In this document: positions 50,974 to 59,600 of the stretch, piece by piece
How the letters are laid out: the number at the start of each line of letters is the position of its first letter
Numbering within the stretch: position 1 is the first letter of the stretch
Assembly: GCA_018434325.1 (NCBI GenBank)
Contig: JAHDPO010000004.1
Span: 186,001 to 250,000, forward strand
Length of the DNA: 64,000 nt
Source: Clostridia bacterium
Lineage (GTDB): Bacteria; Bacillota; Peptococcia; DRI-13; UBA5745
Direction of reading: 5' to 3'
The notes under the pieces: generated by a model
What the model saw: the letters and a program-made list of their open reading frames with translations, nothing else
Told to the model about the DNA's origin: nothing
Database searches by the model: none
Program-made: the position numbers and the translations under genes

Positions 50974-52203
50974 TTGCAAAAACCAAAGCAGTTGGCAGTA
51001 TTTGTTTCCCTTCTATTTCTTCTGTTGTTTTCCGCCGGTAACGCTCAGCAGGCAGGAAAGCTGATCTCTCCCAATGCCGCCGGCCAAGAGCTGGTGAGCA
51101 GCGGCAGGGTGGAGTTTGACGGCTTCGGTTTATTCCCGCTGAAAAATGTGGCCGTTAAGCCTAAGGAAACCATTTATTTGGTGCCCGGCGGCCATTCTAT
51201 CGGTGTTCTGGTAAGATCCGAAGGCGTTATGGTAGTCGGCTTCTCACCGATTATTATTGCCGCCGACCAAGTGGTCTATCCCGCCAAGGAAGCAGGCTTC
51301 AAAGCCGGCGATATGATCTTGGCTATAGACGGCGCTAAGGCGGAAAGTGATGATCAGGTCAGAGAATTGATTGCCAAGTCCAGCCGGGATAAGGACGAAG
51401 TCCTTTTTCAGGTGAACCGCGGCGGCAAAACAATAGAAATAAAAGTGAAGCCGGAGTATTGTACAGAGACGAAAAGCCGCCGGATCGGCTTGTTTGTCAG
51501 GGACAATACCGGAGGCGTAGGCACATTGACGTATTTCCATCCGGAAACCAGCGTTTATGGCGCTTTAGGCCATGTAATTACCAACGGTAAATCTGCAGAG
51601 CCTATCAGTATTTCTCAAGGACGAATCCTTACTGCGCAAATTGATGAAATTCATGCCGGCACTGCCGGTACGCCAGGCGAGAAAGTGGGATCCTTCATTG
51701 AAGACACTGATTTCGGCAGCGTAGAAATCAACAATACCTGCGGTATTTACGGCAAACTGTCGGCCCCTTTGGAAAATCCTCTTTTTCCTGTTCCTCTGGC
51801 GGCAGCCTATTCCCATCAAATCTCAGTAGGACCTGCCAAAATCCTGACGGTTGTGGCAGGCCAAGAAATCCAGGCCTATGATATTGCCATACTAAGGCTT
51901 TTGCCGGGCCGCAGCGACGGTAAGAACATGATCATTGAGATCACCGACAAAAGCCTGCTGGCAAAGACGGGGGGCATCATACAAGGGATGAGCGGCAGTC
52001 CGATCATCCAGAACAACCGGATCATCGGAGCAGTCACTCACGTCTTTGTAAATGACCCCAGCCGTGGTTACGGGGTGTTTATCGAAAATATGCTGAAGGA
52101 GTCCGGCATCCTTCCTGAAGCTACAGAAACCCTGGGGAATTTACCCCAGGGTTTCTCTTTTGCAAATTTTATTGCAAATTTTCCCTTCAATGGTGGTTTA
52201 TAG
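50974..52203 (+). CDS. spoIVB: SpoIVB peptidase (S55) with an atypical C-terminal tail
   Basis: A 409-residue secreted serine peptidase made in the forespore. It signals across the intermembrane space to trigger pro-sigma-K processing. An N-terminal membrane segment (about 8-26) is followed by a PDZ domain (about 85-160; AGFKAGDMILAIDG) and the S55 domain, with His in YGALGHVITNG and the nucleophile Ser in GMSGSPI. TTG 50974 follows GGGAGGT by 4 bases; ATG 50953 abuts GGAAGG. After GYGVFIENMLKESG, where relatives end, 29 extra residues are partly encoded by a terminator-like hairpin. Confidence 0.92.
   Translation: MQKPKQLAVFVSLLFLLLFSAGNAQQAGKLISPNAAGQELVSSGRVEFDGFGLFPLKNVAVKPKETIYLVPGGHSIGVLVRSEGVMVVGFSPIIIAADQVVYPAKEAGFKAGDMILAIDGAKAESDDQVRELIAKSSRDKDEVLFQVNRGGKTIEIKVKPEYCTETKSRRIGLFVRDNTGGVGTLTYFHPETSVYGALGHVITNGKSAEPISISQGRILTAQIDEIHAGTAGTPGEKVGSFIEDTDFGSVEINNTCGIYGKLSAPLENPLFPVPLAAAYSHQISVGPAKILTVVAGQEIQAYDIAILRLLPGRSDGKNMIIEITDKSLLAKTGGIIQGMSGSPIIQNNRIIGAVTHVFVNDPSRGYGVFIENMLKESGILPEATETLGNLPQGFSFANFIANFPFNGGL
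52125..52161 (+). terminator. Terminator-like hairpin inside the 3' end of spoIVB
   Basis: AGAAACCCTGGGG (52125-52137) pairs perfectly with CCCCAGGGTTTCT (52144-52156), with a 6-base loop, followed by CTTTT. It ends 42 bases before the spoIVB stop, so it is translated. Confidence 0.65.
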
Positions 52204-52230
52204 GCAGGAAAATTTTCCCTTTTGTCGAAT
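52204..52230 (+). promoter_or_regulatory. Consensus sigma-H promoter of spo0A
   Basis: GCAGGAAAA (52204-52212) matches -35 RnAGGAwWW and GTCGAAT (52224-52230) matches -10 RnnGAAT at every defined position, with an 11-base spacer. Predicted start near 52237. spo0A in Bacillus also has a sigma-H promoter. Confidence 0.8.
52222..52229 (+). promoter_or_regulatory. 0A box (Spo0A-binding site)
   Basis: TTGTCGAA contains TGTCGAA, the full 0A-box core (TGNCGAA). It overlaps the -10 of the sigma-H promoter, so Spo0A~P bound here would be expected to affect its own transcription directly. Confidence 0.7.
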
Positions 52231-52264
52231 ATAGATTACATAAAATACCAGAGGAGGAAAAATC

Positions 52265-53062
52265 ATGGGCAATGACAAACTTAGAGTCTTAATCGTAGAC
52301 GACAGCAGGGATTTCGTAGAAATGGTAAGCACTTATCTCAGCGGTTCCGATTATGCCGAAGTAGTAGGAGTGGCTTATAATGGCAGGGAGGGTTTACAGC
52401 AGATTAACGCCCTGGCTCCCGACGCCGTGATCCTGGATATCGTTATGCCGCATCTTGACGGCATAGGCGTCCTGGAAGCTTTAAACCAAAAAAACCTTGA
52501 GGAAAAACCAGCCATTATCGTCGTTACCGGCTACAGCAATGATGCCATGAACCAGCGGGTGCTGGATCTGGGGATAAATTATCTGATGCTTAAGCCCTTT
52601 GAATTGGACTCCTTGGGCAGCAGGCTGCGGCAGCTTAAAAGCAGCCCCTCATCCTCCCGGCAGCCAATGGCGGCTTCACCGTCGATGCCGGCGATGGCGC
52701 CGGCCAGACGCAGTATGGACTATGAGGTCACCAATATCATCCACCAAATGGGAGTGCCGGCTCACATTAAGGGTTATCAGTATTTGCGGGATGCTATTTT
52801 ATTGGTAATCAACGAGGTAAATCTTTTGGGAGCAGTGACGAAGGAATTGTACCCGATGATTGCCGAAAAGTATAATACTACGCCCAGCCGGGTGGAACGG
52901 GCTATCCGCCATGCCATCGAGCTGGCTTGGGATAGGGGCAATGTGGAGCTGATGAGCCGTTATTTCGGCTACACCATCAATTTGGAAAAAGGCAAGCCCA
53001 CCAATAGCGAATTCATCGCTATGGTAGCCGACCGGCTGAGGATTGGCTTGATGGCCAGCTGA
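52265..53062 (+). CDS. spo0A: Sporulation master regulator Spo0A
   Basis: A 265-residue response regulator. The receiver domain (1-125) has acidic pocket DD at 12-13, phospho-acceptor Asp58 ([11 protein letters not shown]) and KPF near 115. A Ser/Pro/Ala linker is followed by the Spo0A C-terminal helical DNA-binding domain (about 150-262) with the recognition region [27 protein letters not shown] precedes the ATG. It lies after spoIVB, the usual order. Confidence 0.97.
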   Translation: MGNDKLRVLIVDDSRDFVEMVSTYLSGSDYAEVVGVAYNGREGLQQINALAPDAVILDIVMPHLDGIGVLEALNQKNLEEKPAIIVVTGYSNDAMNQRVLDLGINYLMLKPFELDSLGSRLRQLKSSPSSSRQPMAASPSMPAMAPARRSMDYEVTNIIHQMGVPAHIKGYQYLRDAILLVINEVNLLGAVTKELYPMIAEKYNTTPSRVERAIRHAIELAWDRGNVELMSRYFGYTINLEKGKPTNSEFIAMVADRLRIGLMAS

Positions 53063-53148
53063 AAGGCGCCTGAAAAGAAGTCTGAAGAGCTGGAGTAATG
53101 GTTATACATCGCCAGGAAAGCTATATAGTCAAGTCATCTCAGTTCTGG

Positions 53149-53177
53149 TAATATACGTTCTTTTCCCCACATACAAT
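53149..53177 (+). promoter_or_regulatory. Sigma-E promoter of spoIIM
   Basis: TAATATA (53149-53155) matches -35 KMATATT at 6 of 7, and CATACAAT (53170-53177) matches -10 CATACAnT fully, with a 14-base spacer. SpoIIM is a known sigma-E target. Confidence 0.8.
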
Positions 53178-53201
53178 ATGGTATGAGCGGGAGGAGAACG
53201 T

Positions 53202-53816
53202 ATGTTTTTATTGGGGCGTTTATTTGACGGCAAATATATCAGCCGGCCCTGGCTGCTGCTTTTGGCCTGTCTTTGCCTGATCACCGGTTTGTTCATGGGC
53301 TTTTTGGGGGCAGGAAAGCTTAATGGCAGTGAACTTGCCGGCCTAGACAGTATATTGAAAGGCTATATGCAATACCTGGGAGGAGAAGGCAGCGGCCATC
53401 TTTTTTGGCAGAGTCTGACGAAGCAGGGCACTCTGGTTTTGCAGCTGCTGCTTTTCGGAACCTCTATTATCGGTCTGCCCTTGATTATGGCCACATTGTT
53501 TGTCCGGGGCTTTGGTCTGGGCTATACCTGCAGCATCATCCTGCAAACCAGTCTGGGGGGCGGCTGGCCCATGCTGCTCCTGGGGATATTGCCTCATACC
53601 TTGCTGGCCATACCTTTGTGTTTGATCGCAGCTATTTGGTGCGGCGACTGGTCCCTGGATCTTTTGATGGGTGCAGGCGAAGCTTTTCGGCAAACAGAAA
53701 AGCATAAAGGTCTCAGCTATCGCCTGCCGATGATTCTTTTCTTTTTTCTCTTTGCTTTGATCACCTCTTTGGTGGAAGGATATTTAAGTCCTTTCCTGCT
53801 GAGTTTGCTGGCTTAA
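53202..53816 (+). CDS. spoIIM: Stage II sporulation protein M
   Basis: A 204-residue polytopic membrane protein of the SpoIID-SpoIIP-SpoIIM machine that drives septal wall thinning and engulfment. Five or so hydrophobic spans include WLLLLACLCLITGLFMGFLG and a C-terminal FFFLFALITSLVEGYLSPF; GILPHTLLAIPLCLIAA is conserved. GGGAGGAG precedes the ATG. spoIID and spoIIP are not in this window. Confidence 0.92.
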   Translation: MFLLGRLFDGKYISRPWLLLLACLCLITGLFMGFLGAGKLNGSELAGLDSILKGYMQYLGGEGSGHLFWQSLTKQGTLVLQLLLFGTSIIGLPLIMATLFVRGFGLGYTCSIILQTSLGGGWPMLLLGILPHTLLAIPLCLIAAIWCGDWSLDLLMGAGEAFRQTEKHKGLSYRLPMILFFFLFALITSLVEGYLSPFLLSLLA

Positions 53817-53846
53817 AGACAAAATTGATGAAGGGAGGGACTACAA

Positions 53847-54071
53847 TTGAAGATCTATGTCGTTCAAGATTGGCGAAAGAAGCTGAAAATCGGCCTGGTC
53901 ATCCTTGCTGCTGTCATTTTATTAACCACTATCCTGGGGATCTTCTGGGGCGGCACTGCCAAGCAAACCATTACCGATCCCGATACCCAGCAGTTGCAGC
54001 AGGATGTATTGACTCAGCCTCTCAGGGTTCAGGCGGCGCCCGATACGGCAAAAGGAGAAATTCCATCATGA
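53847..54071 (+). CDS. Small bitopic membrane protein, unknown
   Basis: A 74-residue protein I do not recognise by sequence. A short basic N-terminus (YVVQDWRKKLK) leads into one transmembrane helix (about 15-34, GLVILAAVILLTTILGIFWG), then a Gln/Asp/Thr-rich external tail. The start is TTG, 7 bases after AAGGGAGGG, a strong ribosome site. Bacillus has the small membrane protein YqzK (DUF4227) directly before xerD, so this may be a positional counterpart, but similarity is not clear. Confidence 0.6.
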   Translation: MKIYVVQDWRKKLKIGLVILAAVILLTTILGIFWGGTAKQTITDPDTQQLQQDVLTQPLRVQAAPDTAKGEIPS

Positions 54072-54078
54072 AAAAAGG

Positions 54079-54122
54079 AAAACTTCCAACTGCGTGGAAT
54101 TAATGCATTTGGAGGTTTTTTT
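54079..54122 (+). terminator. Terminator whose 3' arm carries the xerD Shine-Dalgarno
   Basis: AAAACTTCCAA (54079-54089) pairs with TTGGAGGTTTT (54109-54119), with one G-T pair and a 19-base loop, and runs into T7 (54116-54122). GGAGG (54111-54115) is the only ribosome site for xerD. Confidence 0.75.
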
Positions 54123-54126
54123 ATGT

Positions 54127-55023
54127 ATGGATATGGAGCAAACTATTGAAGAATTTATTCAATATTTAACCGTAGAGATGGGTTTGGCAGATAGTACGGC
54201 CAAGGGCTACCGGGGTGATCTGCAAAACCTTTTGATTTTTATGGAGCAAAAGGAGCTCACCTGTTGGTCGATGGCTGACCTACCCTTATTGACGGGTTAC
54301 TTTCACCAACTGCGCAGCAGGGGAATAAGTCCGGCTACTCTGGCCAGAAAGCTGGCAGCTATCCGCGGTTTTCTGCGCTATTTAAAAAGGGAAAAGCGCA
54401 TAGACGCCGATCCCGGGGTATTTTTGGACAATCCCCGCAAGGACGTTATCTTGCCTAAGGCCTTATCCAATGAAGAAATCGAGTCTATTCTCAATATCTT
54501 AGATCCCCCCAAAGACTTGGCGGACATGCGGGATCTGGCTGTGCTGGAACTGCTTTATGCCAGCGGGCTGCGCATATCGGAGCTGGTTAATCTGCAATTG
54601 AAGGATATCGACCTGGAACTGGGCTATCTGCGCTGCCTGGGCAAAGGCAATAAAGAGCGGGTGGTGCCTGTGGGAGAAAAGGCCATCCTGGCGGTGAGAA
54701 ATTATCTTACGGCAGCCAGACCTCAATTGGCAGTGATTCCTTCCGAGCGCACCCTGTTTCTCAATCGCCGGGGCAAAGGCCTCAGCCGCCAATGGTTTTG
54801 GGCGATGATCAAGGAAAGGACCCGGCAGGCCGGCATCAAAAAATCAGTGAGCCCTCATACCTTTCGCCATTCCTTTGCCACCAGCCTTTTGATCGGCGGC
54901 GCCGATCTCCGCTCTGTCCAGGAGCTTTTAGGCCATGCCGACGTATCTACTACTCAGGTCTATACTCATTTATCGGACCAGCGTTTAAAAGAAGCTTATA
55001 AAAAAAGCCATCCCCGGGCTTAA
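54127..55023 (+). CDS. xerD: Tyrosine recombinase XerD
   Basis: A 298-residue site-specific recombinase that resolves chromosome dimers at dif, together with FtsK. The N-terminal SAM-like domain covers about 1-90. Catalytic residues are visible: Arg in ASGLRISELV, Lys in LGKGNKERVVP, HTFRHSFAT (HxxR), the second His in LLGHADVSTTQ and Tyr in VYTHLSDQ. ATG 54127 is 11 bases after GGAGG. The xerD-deoB order matches Bacillus. Confidence 0.92.
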   Translation: MDMEQTIEEFIQYLTVEMGLADSTAKGYRGDLQNLLIFMEQKELTCWSMADLPLLTGYFHQLRSRGISPATLARKLAAIRGFLRYLKREKRIDADPGVFLDNPRKDVILPKALSNEEIESILNILDPPKDLADMRDLAVLELLYASGLRISELVNLQLKDIDLELGYLRCLGKGNKERVVPVGEKAILAVRNYLTAARPQLAVIPSERTLFLNRRGKGLSRQWFWAMIKERTRQAGIKKSVSPHTFRHSFATSLLIGGADLRSVQELLGHADVSTTQVYTHLSDQRLKEAYKKSHPRA

Positions 55024-55044
55024 TAGCGAATAGGAGGACATACC

Positions 55045-56220
55045 ATGAAAACCATTTTAATTGTTTTAGACAGCGTCGGCGTCGGCGCCTTGCCTGACGC
55101 CAGGGAATACGATCCGGAGCCCGGCAATACCTTAGGCAATATTGCCGGGGCTGTAGGCGGCTTAACCATGCCATTTATGGAAGGCCTGGGCTTGGGCAAG
55201 GTCACTGAGGTCAAAGGGCTGCGGCAGAACCTGCCAGCCTTGGGAGCCTATGGTAAAATGGCCTCCCGTACCAAAGGCAAGGACACCACAGCCGGTCACT
55301 GGGAAATCGCCGGCTTGCTGCTGGACAGGCCCCTGCCTACGTTTCCCCAGGGTTTTCCCGATGATTTCATCCTGGATTATCAGGAGGCTATCGGCCGTTT
55401 GACTTTAGGCAACGTAGTGGCCTCCGGTACGGAAATCATCCAGCGCCTGGGCGCTGCCCATATGGAAACGGGCTATCCCATCGTCTACACGTCGGCGGAC
55501 AGCGTTTTTCAGCTGGCTGCCCATGAGGAAGTGATTCCTTTGCACCAGCTCTACCAATTTTGTGAAACCGCCAGAAGAATGCTGACGGATGACTTGGGTG
55601 TGGGCCGGGTGATTGCCCGCCCCTTTGTGGGTGCGCCGGGCAATTTCAGCCGCACCGCCAACCGCCACGATTATTCTCTGAGGCCCATAGGCCCGACTAT
55701 TTTGGAGGGCTTGGCGGCGGCAGGCAAACAGGTATTGGCTGTAGGCAAGATCAAGGATATCTATGCCGGTTACGGTATCACCGGCCATCGTCCCACGACC
55801 TCCAATGCTGAAGGTATTGCCGTTACCCTGGAAATGCTGGATCAGCTGGAGGACGGCCTGATCTTCACCAATCTGGTTGACTTTGATATGCTCTACGGTC
55901 ACCGCAACAACCCCCAGGGCTATGCCGAGGCTCTCGAAGAGGCGGACCGCCTTTTGGCCCCTTTAGCCAAACGCTGTGAGGCAGAGGGGATCCTGCTGAT
56001 GATCACGGCCGACCATGGCAACGATCCCACCACCGCCGATACGGATCACAACCGGGAATACGTGCCGGTTTTGGCTTGCGGCGGGGGAATTAAAAAGGGC
56101 GTTGATCTGGGAATCCGGGAAACCTTTGCCGATATTGCCGCTACCTTGGCGGAGCGTCATCAGATACCCTGGACCGGGCCCGGCAAGAGCTTTTATCCTT
56201 TAATCAAAGACCAATCATAG
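55045..56220 (+). CDS. deoB: Phosphopentomutase
   Basis: A 391-residue alkaline-phosphatase-fold mutase interconverting (deoxy)ribose-1- and -5-phosphate in nucleoside salvage. Metal-site motifs are VLDSVGVGALPDA, TTAGHWEIAG, FTNLVDFDMLYGHRN and ITADHGNDPTTADTDH. AGGAGGACAT precedes the ATG. The purine nucleoside phosphorylase gene that often follows is absent. Confidence 0.97.
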   Translation: MKTILIVLDSVGVGALPDAREYDPEPGNTLGNIAGAVGGLTMPFMEGLGLGKVTEVKGLRQNLPALGAYGKMASRTKGKDTTAGHWEIAGLLLDRPLPTFPQGFPDDFILDYQEAIGRLTLGNVVASGTEIIQRLGAAHMETGYPIVYTSADSVFQLAAHEEVIPLHQLYQFCETARRMLTDDLGVGRVIARPFVGAPGNFSRTANRHDYSLRPIGPTILEGLAAAGKQVLAVGKIKDIYAGYGITGHRPTTSNAEGIAVTLEMLDQLEDGLIFTNLVDFDMLYGHRNNPQGYAEALEEADRLLAPLAKRCEAEGILLMITADHGNDPTTADTDHNREYVPVLACGGGIKKGVDLGIRETFADIAATLAERHQIPWTGPGKSFYPLIKDQS

Positions 56221-56325
56221 AGAAAGAGCAAGCGGCGTCTAAATTTAATGCTTTATAAACGCAGGTTTTTATAGTAAAATTGAAAAAAATGTTATTGTCA
56301 GAAATAACGGAGCGGAGGAAGGCCT

Positions 56326-56685
56326 ATGCAAGGATACCTGGTTTTAACCTTAATCTTTGCCATTATAGTTGCATTGTTTGCCATTCAAAATACCACGGTG
56401 GTGGTCATAAAGTTTCTGGTATGGGAGGCCAATATTTCTCTGGTGCTGGTGATCCTGGGAGCTGTGGCTGCCGGCGCCATCATGCTTTTCCTGATCAATC
56501 TGGTCAAGCAGATCGGCATCAACAGAGAACGCAAGGAACTGACCCGGCAAAACACCAGACTGATGAAAGAAAAAGAAGAATTAGAAAAGCTTTTATCCGA
56601 TAAGGACAGCATTATCGAAGAAAAGGAGAAAGCTTTGCAGGAGCAAATTAAGCAGCCGGCAGAGACCACCAATGACCCAGCATAG
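56326..56685 (+). CDS. LapA-domain (DUF1049) membrane protein
   Basis: A 119-residue protein with two spans (YLVLTLIFAIIVALFAIQN; SLVLVILGAVAAGAIMLFLI) followed by a charged coiled coil (about 65-112). This is the LipoA/LapA-like architecture seen in small envelope-assembly proteins. CGGAGCGGAGGAAGG precedes the ATG. It overlaps the RecJ fusion by 14 bases. Confidence 0.8.
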   Translation: MQGYLVLTLIFAIIVALFAIQNTTVVVIKFLVWEANISLVLVILGAVAAGAIMLFLINLVKQIGINRERKELTRQNTRLMKEKEELEKLLSDKDSIIEEKEKALQEQIKQPAETTNDPA

Positions 56686-59600
56686 AAAATGGCAGATCAG
56701 GGGAGATATTTCCGGACTGGGCGTGACGCCTACAGGACCCTTGGGGCTGATGCCTCTGACGGCGGAACTGCTGGCACTGCGGGGTTATCAAGGGGAAGCG
56801 GCACAGACAGAATTTTTAAATCTTAAAGGCCTGCAAAATTTATCAGATTTCTGGCGGCTGCCGGATATGGCTTTAGCCGTGGATATCATCAGGAACGCCA
56901 TTATAAAAGAAAAGAAAATCTGCATATTCGGCGATTACGATGCGGATGGAATGACAGCTACCGCCTTGTTGATCAAAGCTTTAGCGTCTTTGGGCAGCGA
57001 GGCGGATTATTATATTCCTCATCGCCTGGATGAAGGCTACGGCTTAAATAAAGAGGCTCTGCGCAGCGTCAAAGAGCGGGGGGCAGAGCTTTTGATTACC
57101 GTAGACTGCGGCATATCTGCCGTAGAAGAAGCCGAATATGCCCAGAGCCTGGGTCTGGAATTAATTATTACCGATCATCACCGGCCGCCTCAGGTTTTGC
57201 CTCAGGCCGCCGCTTTAATCAATCCGGAGCTGATGGCGGAACCGGGAAGAAGCCGGGGACTGGCCGGCGCCGGCGTAGCCTTTGCCTTGGCGGCTTGCCT
57301 GTATCAAAGCCAGGCTGATCAGGAGAAATTGCCGGAACTGTGCCAATTGGCGGCCATCGGCACACTGGCCGACGGTATGCCTTTGACAGGCGACAATCGA
57401 ATCCTGGTAGCTGAAGGGCTGGCCCGCATCAATAAAAATCCTCTGCCGGGGATCAAAGCTCTGTTGAAAACCAGCGGTCTGGAGGAAAAGACCATCAGCG
57501 GCGGCCACGTTACCTATACCCTGGCCCCAAGGCTCAATGCCGCCGGCCGTATGGGGGATCCCGCCCTGGGAGTAAAGCTGCTTATGGCTCAGGATACCAT
57601 GATGGCAGAGCCTTACGCCCGGGAGTTGGAGGCTGCCAATAAACAGCGGCAAGAGATGGAAGGCAAGATCCTGGAAGAAATCCTCGGCCGCTTGGATCAA
57701 GAGCCGGCTTTAGCTGCCAAGCCCATTCTCGTATTGGCCGGCGAAGGCTGGCATATGGGCGTTATCGGCATCACCGCCGCCCGTTTGATGGAACGCTTTG
57801 GCCGCCCAGTGATTCTCATCTCTTTTGAACAGGGCACAGGCCGGGGCAGCGGCCGCAGTCTGCCGGGCTGCAACCTTCACGAGGCTTTAACGGAACTGGC
57901 CGATATGCTGCTGGCCTTCGGGGGCCATGAGCTGGCCTGCGGCTTTCAGCTGGCCCGGGAAAGCTTTGAGCTTTTCCGGGAGAAGCTGGAGAATTATAGC
58001 GCCAGCCGCTGGGTCTGTGAGGAAGGACGGGGCGGCAAGGCCCAAACGGCAGATTTAACCGTATCGGCGGATCAATTGACTTTGGCCGCTATTGAGGAAC
58101 TGGAGCTTTTGGCGCCCTTTGGCGCCGAGAATCCTCAGCCCTTGTTGGTATTGCCGGCCATGGAGCTTGTCGAGCTGAAGGCCCTGGGACAAGAGAAGCG
58201 CCATTATAAGTTATTTTTCCGTCCGGCCGCCCTGGCCGCCGGGAAAAGATCTAGCCGCAAAAAATCCCAGGACTTGGTGGCCATCGCTTTTTCCATGGAG
58301 GAAAATATCTTTTATCCCCAGCCGGGCCAAATCTACGACTTGTTATTTCAGCCGGAGATCAATCAATGGCAGGGCCGGCGGACAGTGCAAATCCTGCTGA
58401 GAGATTTTCGCCTTTCCCTCAGGGAAAATCAGCCGTCTCAGCAAGACGGGGCTCAAGACGAAGCTATGGATTCCCTGCCGGCTGCCGCCCCAGACTGGGC
58501 TTGCTGCCAGGAAAAGATTTTGGGCCAAGGCTCTTACCGGCCCAAGCAGATAGAGGCGTTAGACGCTTTGGCGGCGGGAGAAAACACCCTGCTGGTCATG
58601 GCTACCGGCCGGGGCAAGACTGCCGTTTTTCAGACGGCGGCCGCAAACCTCAGCCCGGGCTCACTGGGCATCTTAATCTATCCTTTGCGCTCCTTGGCCA
58701 GAGATCAAAAACGCCGCATGGCCCAAACCCTGGAGCCTCTGGGTATCCATACGGCTTTAGCCTGGGGCGGCCTCGATCATTGGCAGAAAAAAGACTTCTT
58801 TAAAAATCTTTATCAAGGCAATATTCAGTTGGTTATTACCACTGCTGAATTTTTACAGGCTCATTTGGATAAATTTAAACCTATAGCGGACCGGATCGGC
58901 TTGTTTGTGGCAGACGAGGCCCACCACCTGGGAATGAGCCACCGCCAGGCTTATAAGGATCTGGCGGACACATGGAGGCATCTGGGTTCCCCCTTATTTC
59001 TGGCTACCACGGCTACTGCCGGCGAGGCCTGCGCCGCTAAAATCATCCGGGATTTTAAGGTGGGGCGCTTGATTACCGAGGAGCATTGCCGGGAAAATCT
59101 GGCTCTGGCCGACGCCAGGGACAGCGGCGATAAGCTGGCTTATTTGCTGCAAATCATCAAGCCGGCAGACAAAACGATCATCTACGTCAACAGCCGCCGT
59201 TTGGCGGAAGAATTGGCCGGCCTCTTGCAGGATAACCTGCCCGCACTAAAAAACAAGATAGGCTATTACCATGGCGGCCTTTTGCCGGAGACCCGCCAGA
59301 CGATTGAAGGAGCCTTTCTGGCCGGCGACATTACGGTGCTGGTCAGCACCAGCGCCTTTGGAGAAGGCGCCGATATTCCCGACATCCGCCATGTGGTGCT
59401 TTACCACCTTTGCTTTTCCCGGGCTGAGTACAACCAGCTTTCCGGCAGGGCGGGGAGGGACGGCAAGCCGGCTAAAATCCACTTGCTTTATCAGCGGCAA
59501 GATCAGGAGTTAAACCGGCTTTTGCTGAAAGAAGAGGCGCCGGACCGGGGGGCTTTGGGCAATTTTTATCTTTACCTCAGAGAGCAGGCCGCCCTGGCTA

